Assembly (NCBI RefSeq): GCF_025989125.1
Contig: NZ_JAPDNR010000001.1
Span: 8,358,087-8,422,086, forward strand
DNA length: 64,000 bases
DNA from: Chitinophaga nivalis
Lineage (GTDB): Bacteria; Bacteroidota; Bacteroidia; Chitinophagales; Chitinophagaceae
Direction: 5' to 3'
In this document: piece by piece, positions 43,913 to 52,631 of the stretch
Position numbering within the stretch: position 1 is the first letter of the stretch
How the letters are laid out: every line of letters starts with the position of its first letter
Program-made: the position numbers and the translations under genes
The notes under the pieces: model-generated
Database searches by the model: none
Told to the model about the DNA's origin: nothing
What the model saw: the letters and a program-made list of their open reading frames with translations, nothing else

Positions 43913-45415
43913 ATGAAAAAATCAGGTATACATAAAATCCTTGTCGCCAATCGCGGAGAAATAGCCTTACGGATCATGCGTTCAGCACGGGAAATGGGAA
44001 TCAAAACTGTAGCGGTATTCTCCGAAGCCGATCGTACGATGCCTTTTGTACAATATGCCGACGAAGCAGTATGTATTGGGCCGGCGCCGTCCAACCAATC
44101 GTACTTGCTGGGAGATAAAATCATAGCAGTAGCAAAAGAAAAAGGAGCCGACAGTATCCACCCCGGATACGGTTTTTTAAGTGAGAACGCCCGCTTTGCC
44201 CAACAGGTCAGCGATGCAGGACTTACTTTCATAGGCCCTTCTGCCGCTTCCATTGAAGTAATGGGTAGTAAGCTGGCCGCCAAACAGGCCGCGCAGAAAT
44301 TCGGGGTACCCATGGTACCCGGTACCGAAACGCCGCTGCGCAGCGTGGAAGAAGCCCGCGAAGTAGTAAAGAAAACAGGTTTCCCGATTCTCATCAAAGC
44401 TTCTGCCGGTGGTGGAGGTAAGGGAATGCGGGTAGTCAATAATCCGGAAGAACTGGAAGAACAGATCCGGATGGCTAAAAGTGAAGCCCTCAACGCATTC
44501 GGCGACGATGCGGTATTCATAGAAAAATATGTGGGTTCTCCCCGTCATATCGAAATCCAGATCCTGGGCGATCAGCACGGGAACTGCGTATACCTGTTTG
44601 AAAGGGAATGTTCGATACAACGCCGCCACCAGAAACTGATTGAAGAAGCGCCGTCTTCCTGTCTGACCCCGGAAATCCGGGCGGCGATGGGCGCCTGCGC
44701 AGTGAACGTAGCCAAAGCCTGCGACTACTATGGCGCCGGTACTGTGGAGTTTCTGGTAGATGAACAACTCAACTTCTATTTCCTGGAAATGAATACCCGC
44801 CTGCAGGTAGAACATCCGGTAACAGAACTGATCACCGGATTGGACCTCGTAAAGGAACAAATTAAAATAGCCCGTGGGGAAACCCTGGCGTTTACGCAGG
44901 ATAGCCTGCAGATCAACGGTCACGCGATTGAACTGCGTATCTGTGCGGAAGATCCGGCCAACAACTTCCTCCCGGATACCGGTAAGCTGGAAACTTATAT
45001 CCGGCCACAGGGTTACGGCGTACGGGTAGACGACGGCTACGAGCAAGGCATGGATATCCCTATTTACTACGATCCTATGATCGCCAAGCTGATTGCGTGG
45101 GGAGCCAACCGCGAAGAGGCCCGGCACCGCCTCCTCCGCGCCATTGAAGAGTACCAGGTAAAAGGTATCCGCACCACCCTGCCCTTCGGACAATGGGCTT
45201 TACAGCAACCCGCATTTATCACAGGTCACTTCGACACCAACTTTATCGCGAAATATTTTACGCCGCAGGCACTCCAGGAGGCATCTGAAACCGTCAATAA
45301 ACTGGCGGCTATACTGGCTGCACAAGTGTGGCAGGAACAAAACATATCTTTACAACAGGTAACTGATACAACGATAAAATCATCCGCCTGGAAAAAAAGA
45401 AATACGTTAAGATAA
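43913..45415 (+). CDS. accC: Acetyl-CoA carboxylase, biotin carboxylase subunit
   Basis: ATP-grasp enzyme of 500 aa that carboxylates biotin on the carrier protein in fatty-acid synthesis. The opening KILVANRGEIALRIMRSAREMGI, the glycine-rich loop KASAGGGGKGMRVV and the active-site segment FLEMNTRLQVEHPVTE are complete. It is about 50 residues longer than E. coli AccC, the extra being at the C-terminus, so a role with propionyl-CoA-type carboxylases is possible. accB is not adjacent. The gene stands alone. Confidence 0.92.
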   Translation: MKKSGIHKILVANRGEIALRIMRSAREMGIKTVAVFSEADRTMPFVQYADEAVCIGPAPSNQSYLLGDKIIAVAKEKGADSIHPGYGFLSENARFAQQVSDAGLTFIGPSAASIEVMGSKLAAKQAAQKFGVPMVPGTETPLRSVEEAREVVKKTGFPILIKASAGGGGKGMRVVNNPEELEEQIRMAKSEALNAFGDDAVFIEKYVGSPRHIEIQILGDQHGNCVYLFERECSIQRRHQKLIEEAPSSCLTPEIRAAMGACAVNVAKACDYYGAGTVEFLVDEQLNFYFLEMNTRLQVEHPVTELITGLDLVKEQIKIARGETLAFTQDSLQINGHAIELRICAEDPANNFLPDTGKLETYIRPQGYGVRVDDGYEQGMDIPIYYDPMIAKLIAWGANREEARHRLLRAIEEYQVKGIRTTLPFGQWALQQPAFITGHFDTNFIAKYFTPQALQEASETVNKLAAILAAQVWQEQNISLQQVTDTTIKSSAWKKRNTLR

Positions 45416-45446
45416 ACCAAATAGGCTGTTAACTTTATTCAAATTG

Positions 45447-45477
45447 TTTTCTGCAAAACAGAAAACGAGTAACTTTG
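45447..45477 (+). promoter_or_regulatory. Promoter with overlapping inverted repeat upstream of the GtrA-like gene
   Basis: Perfect -7 box TAACTTTG at 45470-45477. A 7-bp inverted repeat TTTTCTG/CAGAAAA with a CAAAA loop fills 45447-45465, where the spacer and -33 region would lie, so it may be an operator. Confidence 0.5.
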
Positions 45478-45492
45478 CGCCAATTTTTTTTG

Positions 45493-45975
45493 ATGATACA
45501 GAATCTTATATTACAGATTATTGATTTCTTCTACCAACCTTTTGCCAAGATAATGCCGCGGCAAACCTTCCGCTACCTGGCATGTGGTGGCAGCAATACC
45601 GCGCTGGATATATTTCTGTATTTCATATGCTACAATTTCATTTTACACCAACAAATGGTACAGCTGCCATTTATCAGTATCAGCGCCCATATTGCCGCGC
45701 TGTTCATGTCGATGGCGGTCACTTTCCCTACCGGCTTCCTGCTGAGTAAATTTGTGGTGTTTTCAGATTCCAACCTGCGTGGCCGGATACAACTGTTCCG
45801 TTACTTCTTACTGGTAGGCATCTGCGTTATGCTGAATTATGTGCTCATGAAACTGTTTGTAGACAGGTTACACCTGTTTCCTACCGTCGGAAAAATATGT
45901 ACGACAGTACTGGTGGTGATCTTCAGTTATCTCACCCAGAAAAAATTCACCTTTAAAGTGAAACAAACGAGTTAA
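45493..45975 (+). CDS. GtrA-family membrane protein
   Basis: Integral membrane protein of 160 aa with four predicted helices. It has the family N-terminal pattern RQTFRYLACGGSNTALDIFLYF and the closing IFSYLTQKKFTFK. GtrA-like proteins are thought to help flip undecaprenyl-linked sugars across the inner membrane for glycosylation or polysaccharide synthesis. ATG 45493 is chosen over TTG 45475, which lies within the -7 box. A strong terminator follows. Confidence 0.88.
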   Translation: MIQNLILQIIDFFYQPFAKIMPRQTFRYLACGGSNTALDIFLYFICYNFILHQQMVQLPFISISAHIAALFMSMAVTFPTGFLLSKFVVFSDSNLRGRIQLFRYFLLVGICVMLNYVLMKLFVDRLHLFPTVGKICTTVLVVIFSYLTQKKFTFKVKQTS

Positions 45976-45990
45976 ATCGCGCTGTATATA

Positions 45991-46032
45991 AAACAAGATG
46001 CACCCGCCTTCCGGTGGGTGCATCTTGTTTTT
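45991..46032 (+). terminator. Terminator of the GtrA-like gene
   Basis: Perfect 15-bp arms (45991-46005 and 46016-46030) around a 10-nt loop, ending in a T run, 15 bp after the stop. Confidence 0.85.
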
Positions 46033-46131
46033 AACGACTTCCATTATTTATCGCAGCTGATCATCCTGCCTAACAGGATCTGGTTCTGATGAAACAGCCA
46101 GCCAGGTAACCACCTGATTGCTAAAAATAAA

Positions 46132-46159
46132 AGAGGCGATGCTATGCTGCATCACCTCT
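46132..46159 (-). terminator. Terminator of tdk
   Basis: AGAGG.GATGC/GCATC.CCTCT stem downstream of tdk on the minus strand, followed there by a T-rich tract (plus-strand A-rich 46121-46131). Confidence 0.7.
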
Positions 46160-46188
46160 CCGGTAATATTTTCCGTAAACTACTCTGC

Positions 46189-46758
46189 TTATTGCTGCTC
46201 GTAATAACAATGCCGGCATCTCGGTTCATACAAATCTTTTTCGCCCAGCAGCAAAGTTTCCTTCACCGCAGATTTACGGTAGGAATAATTGGCAATATGC
46301 CCGCATTTCACGCAGATGGCGTGCAGCTTGGTAATATAATCTGCCTTGGCCAGCAAAAATGGCATCTGGCCAAATGGTTTGCCGGTATAGTCCATGTCCA
46401 GGCCGGCAATAATCACCCGGATACCGCGCAATGCCAGCTGGTCGCATACATTGGGCAGTTCATTATCAAAAAACTGGGCTTCATCAATCCCTACTACATC
46501 TACTTCCTGCGCCAGTAACAATATCTGCTGGGAATTCTCGATCGGCGTAGACACAATCTTGTTTTCATCGTGCGACACGATACTACCTTCATCATAACGG
46601 GTGTCTACCGCCGGTTTAAAGATTTCTACCTTCAGATTGGCAATGTGTACCCGTTTCAGCCGGCGGATGAGTTCTTCGGTTTTTCCCGAGAACATAGAGC
46701 CGCAAATTACTTCGATCCAGCCCCTCCGTCCTCCTGCAAGAGAAGGTTCAATAAACAT
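46189..46758 (-). CDS. tdk: Thymidine kinase
   Basis: Cytosolic salvage enzyme of 189 aa that phosphorylates thymidine. It has the P-loop ICGSMFSGKTEELIRRL, the Walker B-like DVVGIDEAQFFD, and a four-Cys zinc site (CVKCG and CRHC near the C-terminus). The length is standard for the type II enzyme. It diverges from the repeat protein at 46848. Confidence 0.97.
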   Translation of the reverse strand: MFIEPSLAGGRRGWIEVICGSMFSGKTEELIRRLKRVHIANLKVEIFKPAVDTRYDEGSIVSHDENKIVSTPIENSQQILLLAQEVDVVGIDEAQFFDNELPNVCDQLALRGIRVIIAGLDMDYTGKPFGQMPFLLAKADYITKLHAICVKCGHIANYSYRKSAVKETLLLGEKDLYEPRCRHCYYEQQ

Positions 46759-46847
46759 ATTATACTAATTTGATTATTAATTAATTAAAATATTCTAATT
46801 TTATGCAAATAAAATAATTTCTCTCACACAGCGTTAACAATTAAGGC

Positions 46848-47861
46848 ATGGAGAAGATTAATGCATTAATTGAAAAATTACAGGAATTAAAAAATTCCGG
46901 GGCGGACCTGTCAGCAATTTCCTATTATGTACAATTGCTGCAGGCAGAGATTATGCATGCCCGTAATAAACAACATCAGCAGGAAACCCAGGCGGGTCAA
47001 AGCCAGATAGCGGTTATTATGCCGGCGCAGCAACCTGTTATCATAACGATGCCGGTAACCACCGCGGCGCAAACTACAACATTCACCGCAAATGAACCGG
47101 CAATTGTTCCCACAACTTCTCCGGAACTTACGCACACTCCCGCGGCAGCTGCACCTATAACGGTAACGCCTGCTCCGGAAGCGGAAAACGTTCCTGCCCA
47201 ACCGGAACCCGTGCCTATACCGGCAGCCAGCCAGTCACCTGTTACGACAGCTGACGACGTACCTGCCAAACCGGAACCTGTGGTAGTAGCACAACCCATT
47301 CCAACACTGGCCGCGAATCTGCCACCTATCATCACAACACCTGCTCCCGACGACGTACCCGCCAAACCGGAACCCGTTGTAGTAGCACAACCCATTCCGA
47401 CCTTAGCTGCCAGTCAGCCGACCGCAGTACCGGAACCACACAAACCGGCAAAAGCCGCTACCCTCTTCGATCAGATCGACACCGCACCCGCTACCAATGG
47501 CCATAGTACGGCTACCAACGGCATCCGGAAAGATCTCAACGAACTGGTAGGTAATAAAGTCACCTCGCTCAACGACCGGCTGCGGATGCAACAGGTAGAA
47601 GTAGCGCAGAAACTGGGCGATCTGCCGGTAATGGACCTACGGCAAGGCATTGGTATCAACGATAAATACCAGTTCATACAGGAACTGTTTCACGGCGATA
47701 AAGACCTCTACGAACGTTCCATCAAAACACTCAACGAATGTGCCTCGCTACAGGAAGCCGACTACTGGCTCCAGCGCGAGATCAAGATCATACAGGGTTG
47801 GGAAGATGATCACCACCTGGTACAACAATTCTATGCTTTGCTGAGAAAACGTTTTTCCTGA
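46848..47861 (+). CDS. Pro/Thr/Ala-rich repeat protein with conserved C-terminal domain
   Basis: Protein of 337 aa, not assigned to a known function. Residues 1-45 form a charged helix (MEKINALIEKLQELKNS). Residues about 46-215 are Pro/Thr/Ala/Val-rich and contain a near-exact 32-residue direct repeat beginning DDVPAKPEPVVVAQPIPTLA. The C-terminal 110 residues (KDLNELVGNKVTSLNDRL, INDKYQFIQELFHGDKDLYE) look folded and resemble a domain common in Bacteroidota hypothetical proteins. There is no signal peptide, so it is probably cytoplasmic. Its 3' end overlaps the convergent waaA by 31 bp. Confidence 0.8.
   Translation: MEKINALIEKLQELKNSGADLSAISYYVQLLQAEIMHARNKQHQQETQAGQSQIAVIMPAQQPVIITMPVTTAAQTTTFTANEPAIVPTTSPELTHTPAAAAPITVTPAPEAENVPAQPEPVPIPAASQSPVTTADDVPAKPEPVVVAQPIPTLAANLPPIITTPAPDDVPAKPEPVVVAQPIPTLAASQPTAVPEPHKPAKAATLFDQIDTAPATNGHSTATNGIRKDLNELVGNKVTSLNDRLRMQQVEVAQKLGDLPVMDLRQGIGINDKYQFIQELFHGDKDLYERSIKTLNECASLQEADYWLQREIKIIQGWEDDHHLVQQFYALLRKRFS
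47253..47444 (+). repeat. Two tandem 96-bp coding repeats
   Basis: Two consecutive 96-bp units (47253-47348 and 47349-47444). The first 60 or so bases are nearly identical and code for DDVPAKPEPVVVAQPIPTLA; the rest has diverged. They lie inside the Pro-rich linker of the gene at 46848. Confidence 0.85.
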
Positions 47862-49090
47862 ATATACTGCAGAATTTTATGCGTGGCGCCGGTATTGGCT
47901 GCCACATAGTTACCCGCGATAGCGGCGGTTTGCTGATAATAATTTTTATCCGACAACAAAGCATCTACGCTGCTCCGTAAGGTTTCCGCATCCTGTACCA
48001 CCAAGGCTCCCTTTTCCGCCACCAGCTCCACAGCTTCGAAGTACTTTTTGAATTCCGGCCCTATAATCACCGGCTTACTGTAAACGGCCGGCTCCAGCAG
48101 GTTGTGGATACCGTCTTTATCGAATCCGCCGCCTACATAGGCCAGCGTGGCATACCGATACAATGCCATCAACATCCCGATGTTATCGATAATCAGCACG
48201 TCTGCCGGTACAGCGCCTGCTTTCAGCGCCGTATACCGCACGGCCGTGGGAAACAGCGCCACAATGGCTTCAATGTGAGCATCATGAATTTCGTGGGGGG
48301 CAATAATCAGCTTTAACCCCGGCTGCTGCCGGCTATGCCACCACGTAGCCAGCACCTGTTCGTCTGATGGCCACGAGCTGCCGGCCACCACCAGCTGCTG
48401 CCCGGCGGCAAAATTGTCGATCAGCGGCAACGATGTTTGTTCTGTCAGCAAGGCGGCTACCCGGTCGAAGCGGGTATCGCCGCTCCGGCTTACCTGCGTT
48501 AGCCCGATGTTTTGGAGTAATACCAGGGAAGCGTCGTTCTGTACAAAAATATGTGTCAGCTGTTGCAGCAGGCGGCGGAACATGCCGCCCCAGGCTTTAA
48601 AAAACACCTGCTTCTCCCGGAAAATACCGGATACCAGCAACGTGGGAATACGACGTGTATGCAGCTCCGTGAGGAAATGATACCAAAATTCATACTTGAT
48701 AAAGATGGCCAGCGATGGCTTTACGATGTCCAGGAAATCGCGGGCATTGCCCCGGGTATCCAGCGGCAGGTAGTAGACATAGTCGGCGCCTTTGTAATCC
48801 TTTCTGACTTCATAGCCGGAAGGGGAAAAAAAAGTTAACAAAATTTTATACTGTGGATATTGCGCCCGGATAGCTTCCAACACCGGCTTGCCCTGCTCAA
48901 ATTCACCCAGGGAAGCGGCGTGTATCCATACCACCGGGCTGGTACCTACCCCCTGTTGCCGCATCCGTAATTGCCAGTCCTGCCGGCCTTTCAGCCAGCG
49001 CTGTGCTTTTACTTTTCCGGCAAGGGCAGCCAGCTGCACACCTGCTTTATATAATTGAAGCCCTGTGTTGTAAATTCCTGTTGCTATCAT
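47831..49090 (-). CDS. waaA: 3-deoxy-D-manno-octulosonic acid (Kdo) transferase
   Basis: Inner-membrane-associated glycosyltransferase of 419 aa that adds Kdo to lipid A precursor. It has an N-terminal membrane-anchoring stretch, the family motif VWIHAASLGEFEQGKPVLEAI, and the C-terminal domain with YVGGGFDKDGIHNLLEPAVYSKPVIIGP. The length matches bacterial WaaA. A -7 box lies at 49127-49134, back to back with that of the next operon. Confidence 0.94.
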   Translation of the reverse strand: MIATGIYNTGLQLYKAGVQLAALAGKVKAQRWLKGRQDWQLRMRQQGVGTSPVVWIHAASLGEFEQGKPVLEAIRAQYPQYKILLTFFSPSGYEVRKDYKGADYVYYLPLDTRGNARDFLDIVKPSLAIFIKYEFWYHFLTELHTRRIPTLLVSGIFREKQVFFKAWGGMFRRLLQQLTHIFVQNDASLVLLQNIGLTQVSRSGDTRFDRVAALLTEQTSLPLIDNFAAGQQLVVAGSSWPSDEQVLATWWHSRQQPGLKLIIAPHEIHDAHIEAIVALFPTAVRYTALKAGAVPADVLIIDNIGMLMALYRYATLAYVGGGFDKDGIHNLLEPAVYSKPVIIGPEFKKYFEAVELVAEKGALVVQDAETLRSSVDALLSDKNYYQQTAAIAGNYVAANTGATHKILQYIQEKRFLSKA

Positions 49091-49126
49091 CCGCCAGTGT
49101 GCTTTAAGTTAATTTTTAATGTATTG

Positions 49127-49134
49127 CAAAGATA
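49127..49134 (-). promoter_or_regulatory. -7 promoter box of waaA
   Basis: Minus-strand TATCTTTG, an exact TAnnTTTG match 36 bp upstream of the waaA ATG. Confidence 0.5.
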
Positions 49135-49158
49135 ATCCCCAGCCATTCCCAAAATTTG

Positions 49159-49166
49159 TAAATTTG
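49159..49166 (+). promoter_or_regulatory. -7 promoter box of the sugar-nucleotide cluster
   Basis: TAAATTTG, an exact TAnnTTTG match 34 bp upstream of the aminotransferase ATG. It and the divergent waaA box are only about 25 bp apart, so the two promoters must share or compete for RNA polymerase. Confidence 0.55.
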
Positions 49167-49200
49167 CACACTTTAAACAAAATAAAAATATACATTTCAT

Positions 49201-50340
49201 ATGGTTCCTATTCAGATGGTGGATTTGAAACGCCAGTATACTAAGATTAAATCCCAGGTAGATGTTGCCATCCAGGAAGTATTGGAAAACGCCGCTTTCA
49301 TTAACGGTGGTGCCGTACAGCAATTTGCCGGTGAACTGCAGCAATACCTGGACGTGAAGCACGTCATTCCTTGCGCCAACGGTACTGACGCGTTACAGAT
49401 TGCCATGATGGCCCTCGGGCTGGAACCGGGTGATGAAGTGATTACCCCTTCATTTACCTTTATTGCCACGGCAGAAGTAATTGCCCTGTTAAGACTGAAA
49501 CCTGTTTTTGTAGATATAGACCCACAAACCTACTGCCTCGATGTGGCACAGGTGGAAAAGGCCATCACTCCTAAAACCAAAGCCATTGTACCCGTTCACC
49601 TGTACGGTCATGTAACCGATATGGAAGCGCTGATGGAAGTAGCCAACAAACATAACCTGTATGTAATCGAAGATAACGCACAGGCAATCGGCGGCAACTA
49701 CACCTTCAAAGATGGCAGCACCAAAAAAGCCGGTACAATCGGTCATATTGGCTGCACCTCTTTCTTCCCTTCCAAAAATCTGGGTTGCTATGGCGACGGT
49801 GGCGCGATCTTTACCAACGACGACCAGCTGGCAGCACAGATCCGCATGGTAGCCAACCATGGCCAGTCTGCCCGCTACTACCACGATGTGGTAGGTTGCA
49901 ACTCCCGCCTGGACACCGTTCAAGCGGCTGTATTGCGCATTAAACTGCCGTTGCTGGACGAATACATCAAAGCCCGTCGTGCCGTAGCTGATGCCTACGA
50001 TGCTGCGTTTGCAGACGTACCACAGATCACCACACCATACCGTGCTCCTTACAGCTACCATGTATTTCACCAATATACCCTCCAGCTGAATGGTGCCGAC
50101 AGAAATGAACTGCAAAAGTACCTGGCAGAAAAACAGGTGCCTTCCATGATCTACTATCCAGTACCTGCCCACCGCCAGAAAATGTTTGCGGAATATGGCA
50201 GCGATGCATTTGACTTACCCGTAACCGATTCCCTCACCAGCAAGGTGATTTCCTTACCGATACACACTGAAATGGACACCGATCAATTAGATCACATTAT
50301 TCAATCAGTCAAATCATTTCTAAACAATCACCCCGCATGA
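49201..50340 (+). CDS. DegT/DnrJ/EryC1/StrS-family sugar aminotransferase
   Basis: PLP enzyme of 379 aa that aminates a nucleotide-linked keto-sugar. The PLP lysine is K192 in SFFPSKNLGCYGDGGAI, and the PLP-phosphate and Asp site is in VIEDNAQAIGG (Asp158). The N-terminal VDLKRQYTKIK and FINGGAVQQFAGELQQYL are typical. It is the first gene of the sugar-nucleotide cluster and overlaps the next gene by 4 bp. The keto-sugar substrate is unknown; no 3- or 4-keto UDP-sugar producer other than the neighbours is visible. Confidence 0.92.
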   Translation: MVPIQMVDLKRQYTKIKSQVDVAIQEVLENAAFINGGAVQQFAGELQQYLDVKHVIPCANGTDALQIAMMALGLEPGDEVITPSFTFIATAEVIALLRLKPVFVDIDPQTYCLDVAQVEKAITPKTKAIVPVHLYGHVTDMEALMEVANKHNLYVIEDNAQAIGGNYTFKDGSTKKAGTIGHIGCTSFFPSKNLGCYGDGGAIFTNDDQLAAQIRMVANHGQSARYYHDVVGCNSRLDTVQAAVLRIKLPLLDEYIKARRAVADAYDAAFADVPQITTPYRAPYSYHVFHQYTLQLNGADRNELQKYLAEKQVPSMIYYPVPAHRQKMFAEYGSDAFDLPVTDSLTSKVISLPIHTEMDTDQLDHIIQSVKSFLNNHPA

Positions 50341-51650
50341 AGATTACAGTAGTAGGCACCGGTTACGTAGGACTTGTAACCGGTACCTGTTTTGCCGAAA
50401 CAGGCAACGAAGTAACCTGTGTAGACATTGACGCCAACAAAGTACAAAAGCTCTCCTCCGGCCAGATTACCATTTATGAGCCGGGTCTGGAGAAACTGTT
50501 TGAGCGGAATCTGAAGGAAGAGCGTTTAACGTTTACTACCAGCCTGGAAGAAGGGATTAAAGATGCGGAAGTAATCTTTCTGGCGTTACCCACTCCTCCG
50601 GGAGCGGATGGAGCGGCAGACCTGTCTTTTGTACTGAACGTAGCAGATCAGCTGGGCCAGTTGCTGACCGACTACAAAGTAATTGTAGACAAAAGCACCG
50701 TACCGGTAGGCACAGCCGAAAAAGTAACTGCGGCCATTGCCAAAAACAGTAAAGCGCCTTTTGATGTGGTGTCTAATCCCGAATTTTTACGGGAAGGCGT
50801 TGCGGTAGACGATTTCATGAAACCAGACCGCGTAGTGATTGGTACGGAATCTGAAAGAGCCCGTAAAGTCATGGCAGAACTGTATGCGCCTTTTGTAAGA
50901 CAGGGAAATCCGGTCATCTTCATGGATGAAAAATCTGCGGAGCTGACCAAATATGCTGCTAACTCTTTCCTGGCAACCAAAATTTCCTTCATGAACGAAA
51001 TCGCCATCCTGTGTGAAAAACTGGGTGCCGACGTAGACATGGTACGCCGCGGTATTGGCAGCGATGACCGTATTGGTAAACGTTTCCTGTTTCCCGGTAT
51101 CGGTTATGGCGGCAGCTGTTTCCCGAAAGATGTACAGGCACTGGTAAAATCATCCCAGGATGCCCAGTATGATTTCAGAATACTGAACGCGGTTATGGAT
51201 GTCAACGAGCAACAGAAACTGTTCCTGCTTCCTAAAATAAAATCCTACTTTAAAGACGATCTCCAGGGAAAACATTTTGCCCTGTGGGGACTGGCCTTTA
51301 AACCCAATACAGACGACATCCGGGAAGCACCCGCCTTGTACATCATCGATGCCCTGGTAGCTGCCGGCGCCACCGTGACCGTATTTGATCCGGAAGCGAT
51401 GCCCAATGTACGTCAGCTCATTGGCGATAAAGTGACGTATGCAGAACACCAGTATACCTGCCTGGAAAATGCAGACGCCCTGATCATCGCTACTGAATGG
51501 AGCGTATTCCGTACACCGGACTTTCATAAGATTTCTGCCAGCCTGAAAAACCAGGCGATATTTGATGGCAGAAACCTGTTTGAAACACACCGGATGAAAG
51601 AACTGGGTTATCATTACGAAAGCGTAGGCCGTACAGCCGTTTTATCATAA
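50337..51650 (+). CDS. UDP-glucose/GDP-mannose dehydrogenase family protein (probable UDP-glucose 6-dehydrogenase)
   Basis: NAD-dependent enzyme of 437 aa that oxidises a nucleotide sugar to the uronic acid. It has the N-terminal Rossmann motif VVGTGYVGLVTGTCFAETG, STVPVGTAEKV, the catalytic Cys in GYGGSCFPKDVQAL (about residue 260), and the C-terminal AFKPNTDDIREAPAL. The next gene, a UDP-glucuronate decarboxylase, favours UDP-glucose as substrate. It is translationally coupled to the aminotransferase through an ATGA overlap. Confidence 0.93.
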   Translation: MKITVVGTGYVGLVTGTCFAETGNEVTCVDIDANKVQKLSSGQITIYEPGLEKLFERNLKEERLTFTTSLEEGIKDAEVIFLALPTPPGADGAADLSFVLNVADQLGQLLTDYKVIVDKSTVPVGTAEKVTAAIAKNSKAPFDVVSNPEFLREGVAVDDFMKPDRVVIGTESERARKVMAELYAPFVRQGNPVIFMDEKSAELTKYAANSFLATKISFMNEIAILCEKLGADVDMVRRGIGSDDRIGKRFLFPGIGYGGSCFPKDVQALVKSSQDAQYDFRILNAVMDVNEQQKLFLLPKIKSYFKDDLQGKHFALWGLAFKPNTDDIREAPALYIIDALVAAGATVTVFDPEAMPNVRQLIGDKVTYAEHQYTCLENADALIIATEWSVFRTPDFHKISASLKNQAIFDGRNLFETHRMKELGYHYESVGRTAVLS

Positions 51651-51668
51651 ATCTTTTAGACCTGACAA

Positions 51669-52613
51669 ATGGAAAAGAAAAGAGTATTGATAGCTGGTGC
51701 TGCCGGCTTTCTCGGATCACACCTGTGTGACCGCTTTATAAAAGAAGGGTTTCATGTGATTGGTATGGACAACCTGCTCACAGGTAATATCAAAAACATT
51801 GAACACCTCTTTCCGTCACCGGATTTTGAATACTACCACCACGATGTTACCAAGTTTATCCACGTTCCCGGAAAACTGGACTACATCCTGAACTTCGCCT
51901 CTCCGGCCAGCCCCATCGACTACCTGAAAATGCCTATCCAGACCCTGAAAGTAGGATCCCTGGGCACGCACAACCTCCTTGGCCTGGCAAAAGAAAAGAA
52001 AGCGCGTATCCTGGTAGCTTCTACTTCCGAAGTATATGGCGATCCCAACGTACACCCGCAAACAGAAGAATACTGGGGTAATGTAAACCCCGTAGGCCCC
52101 AGAGGAGTTTACGATGAAGCGAAAAGATTCCTGGAATCCATCACCATGGCGTATCACAACTTCCATGGCGTAGACACCCGCATCATCCGTATCTTTAATA
52201 CCTACGGTCCGCGTATGCGACTCAATGATGGCCGTGCCTTGCCGGCATTCATGAGCCAGGCGCTGAACGGACAAGACCTCACCGTATTTGGCGATGGTAG
52301 CCAGACACGCTCTTTCTGTTATGTAGATGATCTCGTAGAAGGTATCTACCGGTTGTTGCTGAGCGATTACCACTTACCGGTAAACATTGGCAACCCGCAG
52401 GAAATTACCCTGAACCAGTTTGCAGAAGAGATCATTGCCTTAACCGGTTCCAAACAAAAAATCGTGTATCATCCGTTACCAAAAGATGATCCGAAACAAC
52501 GGCAGCCGGATATCACCAAAGCCCGTACCATCCTGGGCTGGGAGCCTAAAGTAGGCAGAGAAGAAGGCTTGCGTATCACCTACGAATATTTCAAACAGGC
52601 TTTATTAAAATAA
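51669..52613 (+). CDS. UDP-glucuronate decarboxylase (UDP-xylose synthase type SDR)
   Basis: Extended short-chain dehydrogenase of 314 aa. It has the NAD motif AGAAGFLGSHLCDRF and the catalytic Thr-Ser-Glu-Val-Tyr loop. YxxxK appears as Y-D-E-A-K, and the family-specific VGPRGVYDEAKRFLE and RIFNTYGPRMRLNDGRALPAF are present. It would turn UDP-glucuronate from the preceding enzyme into UDP-xylose. Spacing of 18 bp on both sides supports one operon. Confidence 0.92.
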   Translation: MEKKRVLIAGAAGFLGSHLCDRFIKEGFHVIGMDNLLTGNIKNIEHLFPSPDFEYYHHDVTKFIHVPGKLDYILNFASPASPIDYLKMPIQTLKVGSLGTHNLLGLAKEKKARILVASTSEVYGDPNVHPQTEEYWGNVNPVGPRGVYDEAKRFLESITMAYHNFHGVDTRIIRIFNTYGPRMRLNDGRALPAFMSQALNGQDLTVFGDGSQTRSFCYVDDLVEGIYRLLLSDYHLPVNIGNPQEITLNQFAEEIIALTGSKQKIVYHPLPKDDPKQRQPDITKARTILGWEPKVGREEGLRITYEYFKQALLK

Positions 52614-52631
52614 ATTCCTAATTTTTCTTGC

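Noticed and set aside
44177..45193. 338-aa open frame on the minus strand inside accC
   Set aside because: Antisense to the highly conserved biotin carboxylase; its residue make-up is a shadow of that gene.
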